DNA of 64,000 nucleotides from Bradyrhizobium sp. URHD0069 (GCF_000701345.1 NZ_JNIJ01000036.1:1-64000); one strand, 5' to 3'; numbered from the stretch's first letter, positions 43,045 to 52,507 are shown. Notes: generated from the sequence alone by a model not told the origin. Translations and numbers: made by a program.

Positions 43045-44269
43045 GCTGCTTCTCTGCTCCTTGCTGACCATCTTTCCGGACTACCTTTATCGCCGCTACA
43101 GGCAGGGCAAGCGCCTCGGAAAGGAGATCACGTTCTATTCGGTGTGGTTCGAACTCAGGTTTGGCATCATTACGTGTCTCATGCTGACGGTGGCCCTGAT
43201 TACTGTCATCTTTTATTTCCATCCATCCACCTCGACGGCGACCTTGTTCTACAGGACCGTTCCGATCGTTCCCGAGATCACCGGCCGGGTGGCGGAAGTT
43301 CATCTTGATTACAGCGCTCCCGTCAAGAAAGGCGACGTGATCTTCAGGCTGGACAGTTCGAAGCAGGAAGCCGCCATGGAAACGGCCCGGCGCAAGATTG
43401 CCGAGGTCGATGCTGCTTTGCTGACCGCGCAGACGGATATTCTCAAGGCAGAGGGGCAGATCCAGGAAGCAAAGGGCGCCTATCAGCAGGCGTCGGACGA
43501 ACTGGACACCAAGCGCGAACTCCAGAAACGCAATCCCGGCATCGTCCCGCAGCGTGACATCGAAAAGCTCGAGGTGCTGCTCGCCGGCCGTCAAGGCGCC
43601 CTTGATGCCGCCACGGCGTCGAAGCAGTCGGCAATGACCCGCGTGAGCGCTCTTCTCCCTGCCGAGAAGGCGAGCGCCGAGGCGGCGTTGGCGGAAGCGC
43701 AGGTGGATCTTGACAAGACCTATATTCGTGCGGGCGTCGACGGGCGCGTCGAACAGTTCCTGTTGCGCGCGGGAGATGTCGTCAATCCCATGATACGGTC
43801 TGCCGGCATCCTCATTCCTGAAGGTGCGGGGCGACGAGCCCTTTCAGCAGGGTTCGGCCAGATCGAAGCACAGGTCATGAAGGTTGGGATGGTCGCCGAG
43901 GCGACATGCATCTCGAAACCCTGGACGATTATTCCGATGGTGGTGACGGGCGTGCAAAATTACATCGCGGCGGGGCAATTCCGGGGTGGCGAGCAACTGC
44001 TCGAAGCGCAGCAGGTACAGCGTCCGGGCACAATTCTTACCTTCATAGAGCCAATCTACAAAGGTGGCCTCGATGGCGTTACGCCCGGAAGCAGCTGCAT
44101 CGTCAATGCCTATACCAGCAACCACGAGCTGATTGCCTCAAAGCAGACCGGCGCATTCAAGGGTCTTGTGCTGCATGCCGTCGACGCCGTCGGAATCGTG
44201 CATGCGATGCTGTTGCGCGTCCAGGCCCTGCTGCTTCCCGTCAAGACGCTGGTGCTGAGCGGCCACTGA
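43037..44269 (+). CDS. HlyD/YibH-family periplasmic adaptor protein
   Basis: A 410-residue protein. The N-terminal part has two hydrophobic segments (LELLLCSLLTIFPDYLY and GIITCLMLTVALITVIFYF). A lipoyl half-motif follows (PEITGRVAEVHLDYSAPVKK), then a coiled-coil pair (about 110-230), the second half-motif (DKTYIRAGVDGRVEQFLLRA) and a beta-barrel. It resembles E. coli YibH/YiaV. No ABC or RND transporter or outer-membrane factor is encoded beside it, only the small membrane partner upstream, which overlaps by 8 bases. Role unknown, perhaps envelope transport. Confidence 0.85.
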   Translation: MLELLLCSLLTIFPDYLYRRYRQGKRLGKEITFYSVWFELRFGIITCLMLTVALITVIFYFHPSTSTATLFYRTVPIVPEITGRVAEVHLDYSAPVKKGDVIFRLDSSKQEAAMETARRKIAEVDAALLTAQTDILKAEGQIQEAKGAYQQASDELDTKRELQKRNPGIVPQRDIEKLEVLLAGRQGALDAATASKQSAMTRVSALLPAEKASAEAALAEAQVDLDKTYIRAGVDGRVEQFLLRAGDVVNPMIRSAGILIPEGAGRRALSAGFGQIEAQVMKVGMVAEATCISKPWTIIPMVVTGVQNYIAAGQFRGGEQLLEAQQVQRPGTILTFIEPIYKGGLDGVTPGSSCIVNAYTSNHELIASKQTGAFKGLVLHAVDAVGIVHAMLLRVQALLLPVKTLVLSGH

Positions 44270-44315
44270 TTCTGCTGCGGACTTGTTCCACTGGCTCGCT
44301 TTTTGAGTCATGCTC

Positions 44316-45011
44316 TCAGGATAACGGTCTTCCCTGCACGCCCCGAAATCCCATGGCCAGCACGTAGCGTTCGGAGGAGTCTTGCCGGCTCGATGCCGGC
44401 TTCACATGACGCACGCTTGAAAAATCGCGCTTTAGTTGTGCCAATAACTCAGCATCGGCGCCGCTCTGAAACACCTTGGCGACGAACGTTCCACCGGGAT
44501 TGAGCACGTCGGAGGCGAACGCGGCAGCGCCTTCGACGAGGCCGAGGATGCGCAGCTGATCGGTCTTGCGATGGCCTGTGGTGTTGGCGGCCATGTCGGA
44601 CAGCACCACATCCGCGCGGCCACCCATCATCTTGAGCAATTTGTCGGGCGCGTCGTCGGCGAGAAAATCGAGCTGTGCAAAGCTGACGCCTGGTATCTCC
44701 GGCATCTCCAAGAGGTCGATCGCGACGACCTTGCCCTTGCTGTCCGTCGCGCCGACACGTTTGGCTGCGATCTGGCTCCAGCCGCCGGGCGCCGCGCCGA
44801 GATCGACCACCGTGATGCCGGGTTTGAGGAAATGGTACTTGTCATCGATTTCGATCAGTTTGTAGGCCGCGCGCGAGCGCAACCCCTCCCGCTTGGCCTG
44901 CGCCACATAGGGATCGTTGAGCTGCCGCTCCAGCCACAGTTTCGATGACAACTTGCGCTTGCCACCGGTTTTGACCGTTACGTGCAGCCGCCCGGTGGTA
45001 TCCTTCGCCAT
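44316..45011 (-). CDS. rlmE: 23S rRNA (uridine-2'-O)-methyltransferase
   Basis: A 231-residue FtsJ/RlmE enzyme that methylates U2552 in the A-loop of 23S rRNA during late assembly of the large subunit. It contains the SAM-binding VVDLGAAPGGWSQIAAKRVG and the K-D-K-E catalytic set (K in RSRAAYKLIEID, D in DVVLSDMAANTTGH, K in GGTFVAKVFQ and E in SSERYVLAMGFRG). The basic N-terminus (TGGKRKLSSKLWLERQL) is usual. The next gene upstream on the same strand is ppx/gppA (73 bases away), an arrangement I associate with rhizobia. Confidence 0.95.
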   Translation of the reverse strand: MAKDTTGRLHVTVKTGGKRKLSSKLWLERQLNDPYVAQAKREGLRSRAAYKLIEIDDKYHFLKPGITVVDLGAAPGGWSQIAAKRVGATDSKGKVVAIDLLEMPEIPGVSFAQLDFLADDAPDKLLKMMGGRADVVLSDMAANTTGHRKTDQLRILGLVEGAAAFASDVLNPGGTFVAKVFQSGADAELLAQLKRDFSSVRHVKPASSRQDSSERYVLAMGFRGVQGRPLS

Positions 45012-45084
45012 ATCGGTATTGTTTCCCTTGGAGAACTTATCCTGGAGAACCGGTGCCGCTCTAGCACATTGCGAGCCGAGGCGC

Positions 45085-46209
45085 CTATCGGCATCCGCTG
45101 AGAGCGCGGTCCTCGCGCATCATCTCGACCAGCATTCCCTCGCGCAGGCCGCGATCAGCGACACGCAGCCGCGGCAGCGGAAACGCATCGCGGATCGCAT
45201 CGAGAATGGCGCAGCCTGCCAGCACCAGGTCGGCGCGCTCGACACTGATACAGTTATTGTTGGCGCGCTCCTGATAGCTCATATCGAGCAGGCGTGCGAT
45301 GGTGGCGGTGATATCCGCATCGCTCATCCAGACGCCGTCGATGCGGCGGCGATCGTATCGTACCAGGTTGAGATGAACCCCGGCCAGCGTTGTCACCGTG
45401 CCGGAGGTGCCGAGCAGATGCATATCCCTGAGATCGGCGCCGTGCTCAGATGCAAAAGGCGCGACGTGTTGCGCGACCTCCTGCACCATCCGCGCATAGG
45501 ATTGTTGCGTCACGTCCCTGCCGCCGAAATGCTCTGCCAATGTGACAACGCCGAGCGGAATCGACATCCAGTCCTTGATGCGCGGCACGGCGTCTTGTTG
45601 GTCCGGATCGCGCTCGATCCGAACCAGCTCCGTCGATCCCCCGCCGATGTCGAACAGAATGGCGCCGCGCCCCCGCGGATCGAGCAGCGGCGAGCAGCCG
45701 ATCACGGCAAGCGTCGCCTCGGTTTCGCGGTTGATTACCTCTAACCGGATGCCGGTCTCCGCCGCGACCCGGTCCCGGAAGCCATCGGCGTTCGATGCCG
45801 CGCGACAGGCTTCCGTTGCGATCAGTCGCAGGCGCTTGGCTTTCCTGGACTGGATCTTGTCGCGGCAAATGCTTAAAGCGCCAATGGCGCGCTCGATCGC
45901 GGCGTCGCTGATACGGCCGGTCGCCGAGATGCCCTCGCCCAACCGGATGATCCGCGAGAATGAATCGACCACGCGAAATCCGTCGCCGGTCGGACAGGCG
46001 ATCAGCAGGCGACAATTATTGGTACCGAGGTCCAGCGCAGCGTAGACGCCGGTTCCCGTGGCCGGCGCATTGACCGCGATCGATCCCCGCAGGCCACCGA
46101 GCGGCCCCTGGCCGTCCATGCTACGCGGCTCTTTCCCGTCGCTGCGCGGCCGCTGGCTTTCGCCTCCGCGCGGCCCAAAGCCATCGCGAAGCCGCGTGTC
46201 ATCGTTCAT
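45085..46209 (-). CDS. Ppx/GppA-type phosphatase
   Basis: A 374-residue member of the exopolyphosphatase/pppGpp phosphohydrolase family. After a charged N-terminus of about 55 residues the ASKHA-type phosphate-1 motif is YAALDLGTNNCRLLIA. The phosphate-2 motif follows in LFDIGGGSTELVRIE, and a third region is HLLGTSGTVTTLAGVHLNL. The protein lacks the C-terminal HD-like domain of long Ppx proteins, so it is the short form. The substrate (polyphosphate or pppGpp) cannot be decided. It is located directly upstream of rlmE. Confidence 0.88.
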   Translation of the reverse strand: MNDDTRLRDGFGPRGGESQRPRSDGKEPRSMDGQGPLGGLRGSIAVNAPATGTGVYAALDLGTNNCRLLIACPTGDGFRVVDSFSRIIRLGEGISATGRISDAAIERAIGALSICRDKIQSRKAKRLRLIATEACRAASNADGFRDRVAAETGIRLEVINRETEATLAVIGCSPLLDPRGRGAILFDIGGGSTELVRIERDPDQQDAVPRIKDWMSIPLGVVTLAEHFGGRDVTQQSYARMVQEVAQHVAPFASEHGADLRDMHLLGTSGTVTTLAGVHLNLVRYDRRRIDGVWMSDADITATIARLLDMSYQERANNNCISVERADLVLAGCAILDAIRDAFPLPRLRVADRGLREGMLVEMMREDRALSGCR

Positions 46210-46404
46210 CCAGAATGTCTTTCCGTGGCCATATCGACCAACGAGGAATTTCCGTTCACGGAAACTTTAGCAGCGCGCACCGGCGGCGCAACAGCCGTTC
46301 ACAACGACACCATGCCCAATCAGGCGTTGTCGATCGGATAGGGGTGCCTTATCTGCTTGGAGGCTGCGAAATCGCGCAAAAATTCGGCATTTAGGTGTGT
46401 TTCA

Positions 46405-48780
46405 ATGCAAGATCATACGTCTCCCTCTTCCCTCGAAAACGCCATCCCACTGCAAAAATTCGGCGTCGGGCAGCCGGTCCGCCGCAAGGAAGACGACACG
46501 CTGGTGCGCGGCAAGGGCAGATACACCGACGATTTCAATCTGCCCGGTCAGGTCTTTGCCTGGGTCGTGCGCTCCAGCCACGCCCATGGCATCATCCGCG
46601 GCATCGACACCGCTGCCGCGAAAGCCATGCCCGGCGTGCTCGGCGTCTGGACGGGCGCCGACCTCGCCCCTGCAAACTACGGCCCCTTCGCCTGCGGCCT
46701 GCCGCTGAAGAGCCGTGACGGCACACCGCTGTTGCAGACCAACCGCACCGCGCTCATGACCGACAAGGTACGTTATGTCGGCGATCCCGTGGCGTTCGTC
46801 GTGGCAGAGACGCTCGCGCAGGCGCGCGACGCCGCCGAAGCGGTGGTGGCCGATATCGACCCTTTGCCGGCGGTCACCAACCCCGAGGAAGCGGCCAAGC
46901 CCGGCGCACCGCAGCTTTACGATCACATCCCCAACAACGTGGCACTGGATTATCACTACGGCGATGCCGCCAAGGTCGAGGCCGCCTTCGCCGGCGCCGC
47001 ACATGTCACAAAACTCGATATCGTCAACACCCGGGTCGCCGTGGTGGCGATGGAGCCGCGGGCGGCGCTGGCCTCCTACGACAAGGCGAGCGAGCGCTAC
47101 ACGATTCAGGTGCCGACCCAGGGCGTCGCCGGCAATCGCACCAATCTCGCCAAGAACATCCTGAAAGTTCCGAACGAGAAGGTTCACCTGCTGACCGCCA
47201 ATGTCGGCGGCTCGTTCGGCATGAAGAACATCAACTATCCCGAATATATCTGCATATTGCATGCGGCGAAGGCGCTGGGCCGTCCGGTGAAATGGACCGA
47301 CGAGCGCTCGACCAGCTTTCTGTCCGACAGCCATGGCCGCGCGCAGCAGATTCACTGCGAGCTTGCGCTCGACAGCGAAGGCAAATTCCTCGCGGTCAAA
47401 CTCTCAGGCTACGGCAATCTCGGCGCTTACATTGCCGGCGTCTCGCCGGGCCCGCTCTCGCTGAACGTCGGCAAGAATCTGGCCAGCGTCTATCGCACGC
47501 CGCTGATGACCGTCGACATCAAGACCGTCTTGACCAACACCACGCTCATGGGCGCCTATCGCGGCGCCGGACGCCCCGAGGCAAACTACTTCATGGAGCG
47601 CTTGATCGATCGCGCCGCCGATGAAATGGGCATCAACCGGCTGACGCTGCGCAAACGCAATTTCATCAAGCCCCAGCAAATGCCGTTCGAAGCGTCATCC
47701 GGCGTCACCTACGACAGCGGCGATTTCCAGGGTGTCTTCAACAAGGCCCTTGAGATCTCCGATCACGACGGCTTTGCCAAACGCAAGAAGGAGACCCGCA
47801 AGCAGGGCAAGCTCCGAGGCATTGCGATCGGCTCCTATCTCGAAGTCACCGCACCTCCCAGCGTAGAACTCGGCAAGATCGTGTTTGAAGATGACGGCTC
47901 GGTGCGGCTGATCACCGGCACGCTCGACTATGGTCAGGGGCATGCGACACCGTTTGCGCAAGTGCTGGGTGCGCAACTCGGCGTCCCCTTCGAAAGCGTC
48001 AAGCTCGAGCAAGGCGACAGCGACCTCGTGCATACCGGCAACGGCACCGGCGGCTCGCGCTCCATCACCGCCAGCGGGATGGCAATCGTCGAGGCTTCAA
48101 AACTGGTCGTCGAGAAGGGCAAGCGCGCGGCCGCGCATCTGATGGAAGCCTCGGAAAGCGACATCGAGTTCGCGAACGGTCGCTTCACCATCGCCGGCAC
48201 CGATCGCAGCATCGACATCATCGAGCTGGCGCGCCGCCTGCGCGAAGGCAAGATGCCGGAAGGCGTGCCGTCGTCGCTCGACGTCGACCATACCACCGAG
48301 GCCGTGCCATCGACCTTTCCCAATGGCTGTCATGTCGCGGAAGTCGAGATCGATCCGGAAACCGGAATCGTGCAAATCGTGCGCTATACCGGCGTCAACG
48401 ACTTCGGCACCATCGTCAATCCGATGCTGGTCGCCGGGCAGCTTCATGGCGGCGTCGCGCAAGGCATCGGTCAGGCGCTGATGGAACACGTCAACTACGA
48501 TGCAAGCGGCCAGCCGATTACCGGTTCGTTCATGGACTACGCGATGCCCCGCGCCGAAGACATTCCCATGATGGCGGTCGGCGACCACCCCGTGCCCGCG
48601 AAATCCAATCCGCTGGGCACCAAAGGCTGCGGCGAAGCCGGATGCGCCGGCAGCCTCTCCACCATCGTCAACGCGGTACTCGACGCGCTCTCTGAATACG
48701 GTATTGCGCATATCGACATGCCGCTGACGCCTGAGCGGGTCTGGCGCGCCATCCAGGAGGCGAAGGCGAAGGCGGCGTGA
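46405..48780 (+). CDS. Xanthine dehydrogenase-family molybdopterin-binding subunit, solitary
   Basis: 791 residues from the ATG at 46405 (MQDHTSPSSL). It has the full large-subunit layout: an N-terminal VGQPVRRKEDDTLVRGKGRY, a hammerhead domain, then the molybdopterin domains with the active-site loop GAYRGAGRPEA and the catalytic glutamate in GTKGCGEAGCAGS. The AYRGAGR loop is not the AYxCSFR loop of true CO dehydrogenase (form I CoxL), so an aldehyde- or purine-type oxidoreductase is likelier. The FAD subunit and the 2Fe-2S subunit, normally adjacent, are absent on both sides. The substrate is unknown. Confidence 0.88.
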   Translation: MQDHTSPSSLENAIPLQKFGVGQPVRRKEDDTLVRGKGRYTDDFNLPGQVFAWVVRSSHAHGIIRGIDTAAAKAMPGVLGVWTGADLAPANYGPFACGLPLKSRDGTPLLQTNRTALMTDKVRYVGDPVAFVVAETLAQARDAAEAVVADIDPLPAVTNPEEAAKPGAPQLYDHIPNNVALDYHYGDAAKVEAAFAGAAHVTKLDIVNTRVAVVAMEPRAALASYDKASERYTIQVPTQGVAGNRTNLAKNILKVPNEKVHLLTANVGGSFGMKNINYPEYICILHAAKALGRPVKWTDERSTSFLSDSHGRAQQIHCELALDSEGKFLAVKLSGYGNLGAYIAGVSPGPLSLNVGKNLASVYRTPLMTVDIKTVLTNTTLMGAYRGAGRPEANYFMERLIDRAADEMGINRLTLRKRNFIKPQQMPFEASSGVTYDSGDFQGVFNKALEISDHDGFAKRKKETRKQGKLRGIAIGSYLEVTAPPSVELGKIVFEDDGSVRLITGTLDYGQGHATPFAQVLGAQLGVPFESVKLEQGDSDLVHTGNGTGGSRSITASGMAIVEASKLVVEKGKRAAAHLMEASESDIEFANGRFTIAGTDRSIDIIELARRLREGKMPEGVPSSLDVDHTTEAVPSTFPNGCHVAEVEIDPETGIVQIVRYTGVNDFGTIVNPMLVAGQLHGGVAQGIGQALMEHVNYDASGQPITGSFMDYAMPRAEDIPMMAVGDHPVPAKSNPLGTKGCGEAGCAGSLSTIVNAVLDALSEYGIAHIDMPLTPERVWRAIQEAKAKAA

Positions 48781-48876
48781 GGTAGGACCACACGCAACAG
48801 TCGTTGCCCGGCTTGCCCGGGCGATCCAGTATTCCAAAGCTGGTAGTGATTGAGTCGTGACGCCGCGGCGTACTGG

Positions 48877-49030
48877 GTCCCCGCTTTCGCGGGGGACGAC
48901 GAGGTGGATGTTGGAGAGACGTGCGCTACATCCAACATCCGTCATACGCGGGCTTGACCCGCGTATCCATCAATCTTTCACGAGAGTCTTGCGAAGAGGA
49001 TGGATTGCCGGGTCAAGCCCGGCAATGACG
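48877..49030. repeat. Cluster of four hairpins
   Basis: In order: GTCCCCGCTTTCGCGGGGGAC (48877-48897); GGATGTTGGA with TCCAACATCC (48906-48940); ATACGCGGGCTTGACCCGCGTAT in two halves (48944-48966); and GGATTGCCGGGTCAAGCCCG with GCAATGACG (about 48999-49029). They lie between convergent genes and may end both transcripts. They belong to REP-like families of the genome. Confidence 0.6.
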
Positions 49031-49057
49031 AGTTGAGAGAAGTCGCACGTGCCCCCT

Positions 49058-49858
49058 TTAGGCCGCTGCCTGCTCGCGCGGCTGGTAGATCGCAATGTGC
49101 TGGCAATGCGCCACGGGGCTGCGGCCGTTGGCGACGACCAGCGCGTCGAGTTCAACGAAACGGTGGCCCTTCTTTTCATAGTTGCCGGTCACCTTGGCGC
49201 GCGCCGTCAGTTCATCGCCACTGCGAGCCGCGTTGAGAAGCTGCATCCGGCTGCCGACATGGATCCACGGCCCGAGAATGGCATTGTCGACCAGCACCTT
49301 GTTCATAACTCGCTGCAGCAGGCCGGGATGACCTAGTCCTTCGCTGGCGTAGATCGGATCGGTCTCGCGAATGTCCGTCAGGTAATCTCTCGCCACATCG
49401 CCGGCCCAGGCGCGCGGAACCGTGCCGAGCCACTTGCCGAGTTCATATGACGTTGCGTCGACCGGTCTGCGCTCCGTCACGGCAGCGGTTTCGCTGAAGT
49501 CCGACATCGAGACGGCTGGAGCGGACGCAGATAATGACGCGCTCCCGGTGGCACAGAGCTGTCCACGGCTTTCAACCTTGATCACAAGCCCGCCATCGCC
49601 CTCCTCCCCGGTGACGTCGGCGGTCTCGCCATCATAGACCGGCTTGACGAAACGCGCCTCGATCAAGCCGCGCTCGAGAAAGGCGCGGCCCCATTTCGAA
49701 ACCGGCAGGTGCATCATGTAGGCCATCACATCGACGCCGGGGACGAGCCCGCCGCTGAAGCCGAACCGCTTCGCAACGGTGTCGTCATGTATCTTGTTTT
49801 CAGATTGCTTTGAGGTGTTGTAGGCCGAGACGCGATACGGCTCGATGCGGCTCGTCAT
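49058..49858 (-). CDS. Hot-dog fold protein (MaoC-like/acyl-dehydratase type)
   Basis: A 266-residue protein. The N-terminal half has a DDTVAKRFGFSGGLVPGVDV segment (where MaoC hydratases place their catalytic D-x-x-x-H, here changed), followed by RFVKPVYDGETADVTGEEGD. The C-terminal half contains PGLLQRVMNKVLVDNAILGP and VGSRMQLLNAARSGDELTAR, typical of a second hot-dog domain. A thioester substrate is expected, but the catalytic residues are not obvious. No signal peptide is seen. The start ATG at 49858 is close to a divergent gene. Confidence 0.7.
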   Translation of the reverse strand: MTSRIEPYRVSAYNTSKQSENKIHDDTVAKRFGFSGGLVPGVDVMAYMMHLPVSKWGRAFLERGLIEARFVKPVYDGETADVTGEEGDGGLVIKVESRGQLCATGSASLSASAPAVSMSDFSETAAVTERRPVDATSYELGKWLGTVPRAWAGDVARDYLTDIRETDPIYASEGLGHPGLLQRVMNKVLVDNAILGPWIHVGSRMQLLNAARSGDELTARAKVTGNYEKKGHRFVELDALVVANGRSPVAHCQHIAIYQPREQAAA

Positions 49859-50020
49859 GCCTGTTTCCCTGATTTGGCTGGCTTTTCTGTCGATAATCGT
49901 ACGCGAACAAAATGCCGTGGCAAGCGCGTTCCATCAGCTGTTTTGCTCGCAATTCCGCTTCCGATGGAGTACCACCCGTGCATCCGGGAGCACCCGCGTT
50001 CCCCGCCTAAATCCCAACCG

Positions 50021-50518
50021 ATGACGCCATTCTTGAACACCACCCGCATCTATGTCGACGCCGACGCCTGCCCGGTCAAAGACGAAATCTACCGCGTCGC
50101 CGCCCGTCATGGCCTGCCCGTCAGCGTCGTCGCCGGCAATTTCATTCGGGTGCCGCAGGACCCGATGATCGAGCGTGTCGCGGCCGGTGCGGGGATGGAC
50201 GCCGCCGATGACTGGATCGCGGAACGCGCCGGAAGGGGCGATATCGTCATTACATCCGATATCCCGCTGGCGAGCCGCTGCGTCAAAGCGGGGGCCGAGG
50301 TGATCGCGCCGAACGGCAAGCCGTTTACCGAACAGTCGATCGGGATGACGCTCGCGGTTCGCAACCTGATGACCGATTTGCGTTCATCCGGCGAGGTGAC
50401 CGGCGGACCCAAATCGTTCGCTCCGCGCGATCGCTCGGCGTTCCTGTCGGCGCTCGATCAGACCATCCGCCGCATCCAGCGCCAACGCGCGGAGCAACCG
50501 GCACAGAAACAGAGTTGA
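50021..50518 (+). CDS. yaiI: YaiI/YqxD family protein (UPF0178, DUF188)
   Basis: A 165-residue protein from the ATG at 50021 (MTPFLNTTRIYVDADACPVK). The family signature YVDADACPVKDEIYR lies near the N-terminus. Later blocks are DIVITSDIPLASRCVKAGAE and APNGKPFTEQSIGMTL. Function is not established experimentally as far as I know; the aspartates of the signature suggest a metal-dependent (PIN-like) activity. It is cytosolic. It is followed after 10 bases by the ABC-F gene on the same strand. Confidence 0.88.
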   Translation: MTPFLNTTRIYVDADACPVKDEIYRVAARHGLPVSVVAGNFIRVPQDPMIERVAAGAGMDAADDWIAERAGRGDIVITSDIPLASRCVKAGAEVIAPNGKPFTEQSIGMTLAVRNLMTDLRSSGEVTGGPKSFAPRDRSAFLSALDQTIRRIQRQRAEQPAQKQS

Positions 50519-50528
50519 ATCAAACGCT

Positions 50529-52340
50529 ATGGCGCCTCCGCTAATCCAGTTGAAAGACATCAAGCTGACCTTCGGCGGCACACCGCTATTGTCGGGCGTC
50601 GAACTGTCGGTGTCATCAGGCGAGCGCGTGTGTCTGATCGGCCGTAACGGCTCCGGCAAATCGACGCTGCTGAAGATCGCGGCCGGCCTCGTCGAACCCG
50701 ACAGCGGCAGCCGCTTCGTGCAGCCCGGCGCCACCATCCGCTATCTGCCGCAGGAGCCGGATTTTGCCGGCTTCGCCACGACGCTGGCCTATGTCGAAGC
50801 AGGCCTCGGCCCCGGTGACGACCACTATCAGGCCCGCTACGTTCTGGAGCAACTCGGGCTTCACGGCGACGAAGACCCCGCGAATGTATCCGGCGGCGAA
50901 GCCCGCCGCGCGGCGCTGGCGCGCGTGCTGGCGCCCTCGCCCGATATCCTGCTCCTGGACGAGCCCACCAACCATCTCGATCTCACCACTATCGAATGGC
51001 TGGAGAGCGAACTCGGCGGCCGCCGCAGCGCGCTGGTCATCATCAGCCATGACCGCCGCTTCCTTTCAAATCTGTCGCGGAGCACCGCGTGGCTCGATCG
51101 CGGTCAGATCAGGCAGATCGACCGCGGCTTCAGCGCGTTCGAGGCCTGGCGCGACGAGGTGCTGGCGGAGGAAGAGCGCGACCAGCACAAGCTCGACCGT
51201 AAAATCGTCAACGAGGAGCATTGGCTGCGCTACGGCGTTTCCGGCCGCCGCAAGCGCAACGTCAAGCGGCTCGGCAATCTCTACGCACTGCGCGACCAGC
51301 GCCGCGACTATCGCGGCGCCGCGGGGAACGCCAACCTCGCCGCCGCGGAAGCGGACAAATCCGGCAAGCTGATCATCGAAGCCAAGGACATCGGCCGCTC
51401 GTATGGCGACCGCAAGATCGTCGACGGCTTCTCGATACGGGTTCAGCGCGGCGACCGCATCGGTATCGTCGGGCCGAACGGCGCCGGCAAGACCACGCTG
51501 ATCGACATGCTGACCGGTGCGAAGCCGCCCGATAGCGGCACCATCCGGTTCGGCGCCAACATCGAAATGGCGACGCTGGACCAGCATCGCGAAAGCCTTG
51601 ATCCCAAATCGACGCTCGCGGAAGCCCTAACCGGCGGACGCAGCGACCACGTGATGGTCGGCGGCAAGCCGAAGCATGTTGTCAGCTACATGAAGGATTT
51701 TCTGTTCGGGCAGGAGCAGATGCGAACGCCGCTGGAAGTGCTTTCCGGCGGCGAACGCGGCCGGCTGATGCTGGCGCGCGCACTGGCAAAACCCTCCAAC
51801 CTCTTGGTGCTGGACGAGCCGACCAACGATCTCGATCTCGAAACCCTCGACGTATTGGAGGAAATGCTCGGCGACTACGCCGGCACCGTGATCCTGATCA
51901 GCCACGACCGCGATTTTCTCGATCGGGTAGTGACCTCGGTGATCGCGCCGGAGGGCGACGGCCGCTGGGTCGAATACGCCGGCGGCTATACCGACATGCT
52001 GGCGCAGCGCGGCGCGGATTTGAAGCGCGAGGCGGTGAAGGCTGCCGCGGCCGAAACCGCAAAGGGAACCAAGGGCGGCGCGGCTTCGGGCGCATCCAGG
52101 CGCCGGCTCAATTTCAACGAAAAGCACGCGCTGGAAACGCTGCCGAAGACGATCGCCAAACTGCAGGCCGAAATCGCAAAGCAGCAGCGGCACCTTGACG
52201 ACCCCAATCTATACACCAAGGATCGCAAGAAATTCGATACCGCCTCGGCCGCGCTTACGACGGCGCAGAAAGAGCTGCAGGCGGCTGAAGACAAATGGCT
52301 GGAGCTCGAAGTGCTGCGCGAAGAAATCGAACAGGCCTGA
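50529..52340 (+). CDS. ABC-F family ATPase (Uup-like)
   Basis: A 603-residue protein with two ABC domains and no membrane part. Domain 1 has Walker A GRNGSGKSTLLKIA, the signature VSGGEARRAALARVL and Walker B ILLLDEPTNHLDL. The linker (about 230-270) is basic. Domain 2 has GPNGAGKTTLIDML, LSGGERGRLMLARAL and LLVLDEPTNDLDL. The C-terminal coiled coil (about 530-600: TIAKLQAEIAKQQRHLDDPN) places it with Uup rather than EttA. ABC-F proteins act on ribosomes or DNA. It starts 10 bases after yaiI and is probably co-transcribed. Confidence 0.94.
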   Translation: MAPPLIQLKDIKLTFGGTPLLSGVELSVSSGERVCLIGRNGSGKSTLLKIAAGLVEPDSGSRFVQPGATIRYLPQEPDFAGFATTLAYVEAGLGPGDDHYQARYVLEQLGLHGDEDPANVSGGEARRAALARVLAPSPDILLLDEPTNHLDLTTIEWLESELGGRRSALVIISHDRRFLSNLSRSTAWLDRGQIRQIDRGFSAFEAWRDEVLAEEERDQHKLDRKIVNEEHWLRYGVSGRRKRNVKRLGNLYALRDQRRDYRGAAGNANLAAAEADKSGKLIIEAKDIGRSYGDRKIVDGFSIRVQRGDRIGIVGPNGAGKTTLIDMLTGAKPPDSGTIRFGANIEMATLDQHRESLDPKSTLAEALTGGRSDHVMVGGKPKHVVSYMKDFLFGQEQMRTPLEVLSGGERGRLMLARALAKPSNLLVLDEPTNDLDLETLDVLEEMLGDYAGTVILISHDRDFLDRVVTSVIAPEGDGRWVEYAGGYTDMLAQRGADLKREAVKAAAAETAKGTKGGAASGASRRRLNFNEKHALETLPKTIAKLQAEIAKQQRHLDDPNLYTKDRKKFDTASAALTTAQKELQAAEDKWLELEVLREEIEQA

Positions 52341-52361
52341 GGCCACAGGATAATTCCACCG

Positions 52362-52484
52362 TCATTGCGAGGAGCACTTGCGACGAAGCAATCCAGCTTC
52401 TTTAAACATGGCATTAGGCTGGATTGCTTCGCGGAGTTTATCATCGGGCGCGCGTTGCGCGACCCGTTGGCTCGCAATGACGGG
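52362..52484. repeat. REP-like repeat (CGTCATTGCGAGGAGC type)
   Basis: CGTCATTGCGAGGAGCACTT followed by GCGACGAAGCAATCCAGC, then in inverted order GCTGGATTGCTTCGCGGAG and GGCTCGCAATGACGG. The arms pair over much of their length. It is a well-known repeat type of Bradyrhizobium-like genomes (from memory). Confidence 0.65.
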
Positions 52485-52507
52485 AATACACAACCGGAGC
52501 CGACCTT

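Noticed and set aside
46405..48780. Carbon monoxide dehydrogenase (CoxL) assignment
   Set aside because: The active-site loop is AYRGAGR, not the AYxCSFR loop of form I CO dehydrogenase, and coxS/coxM are absent.
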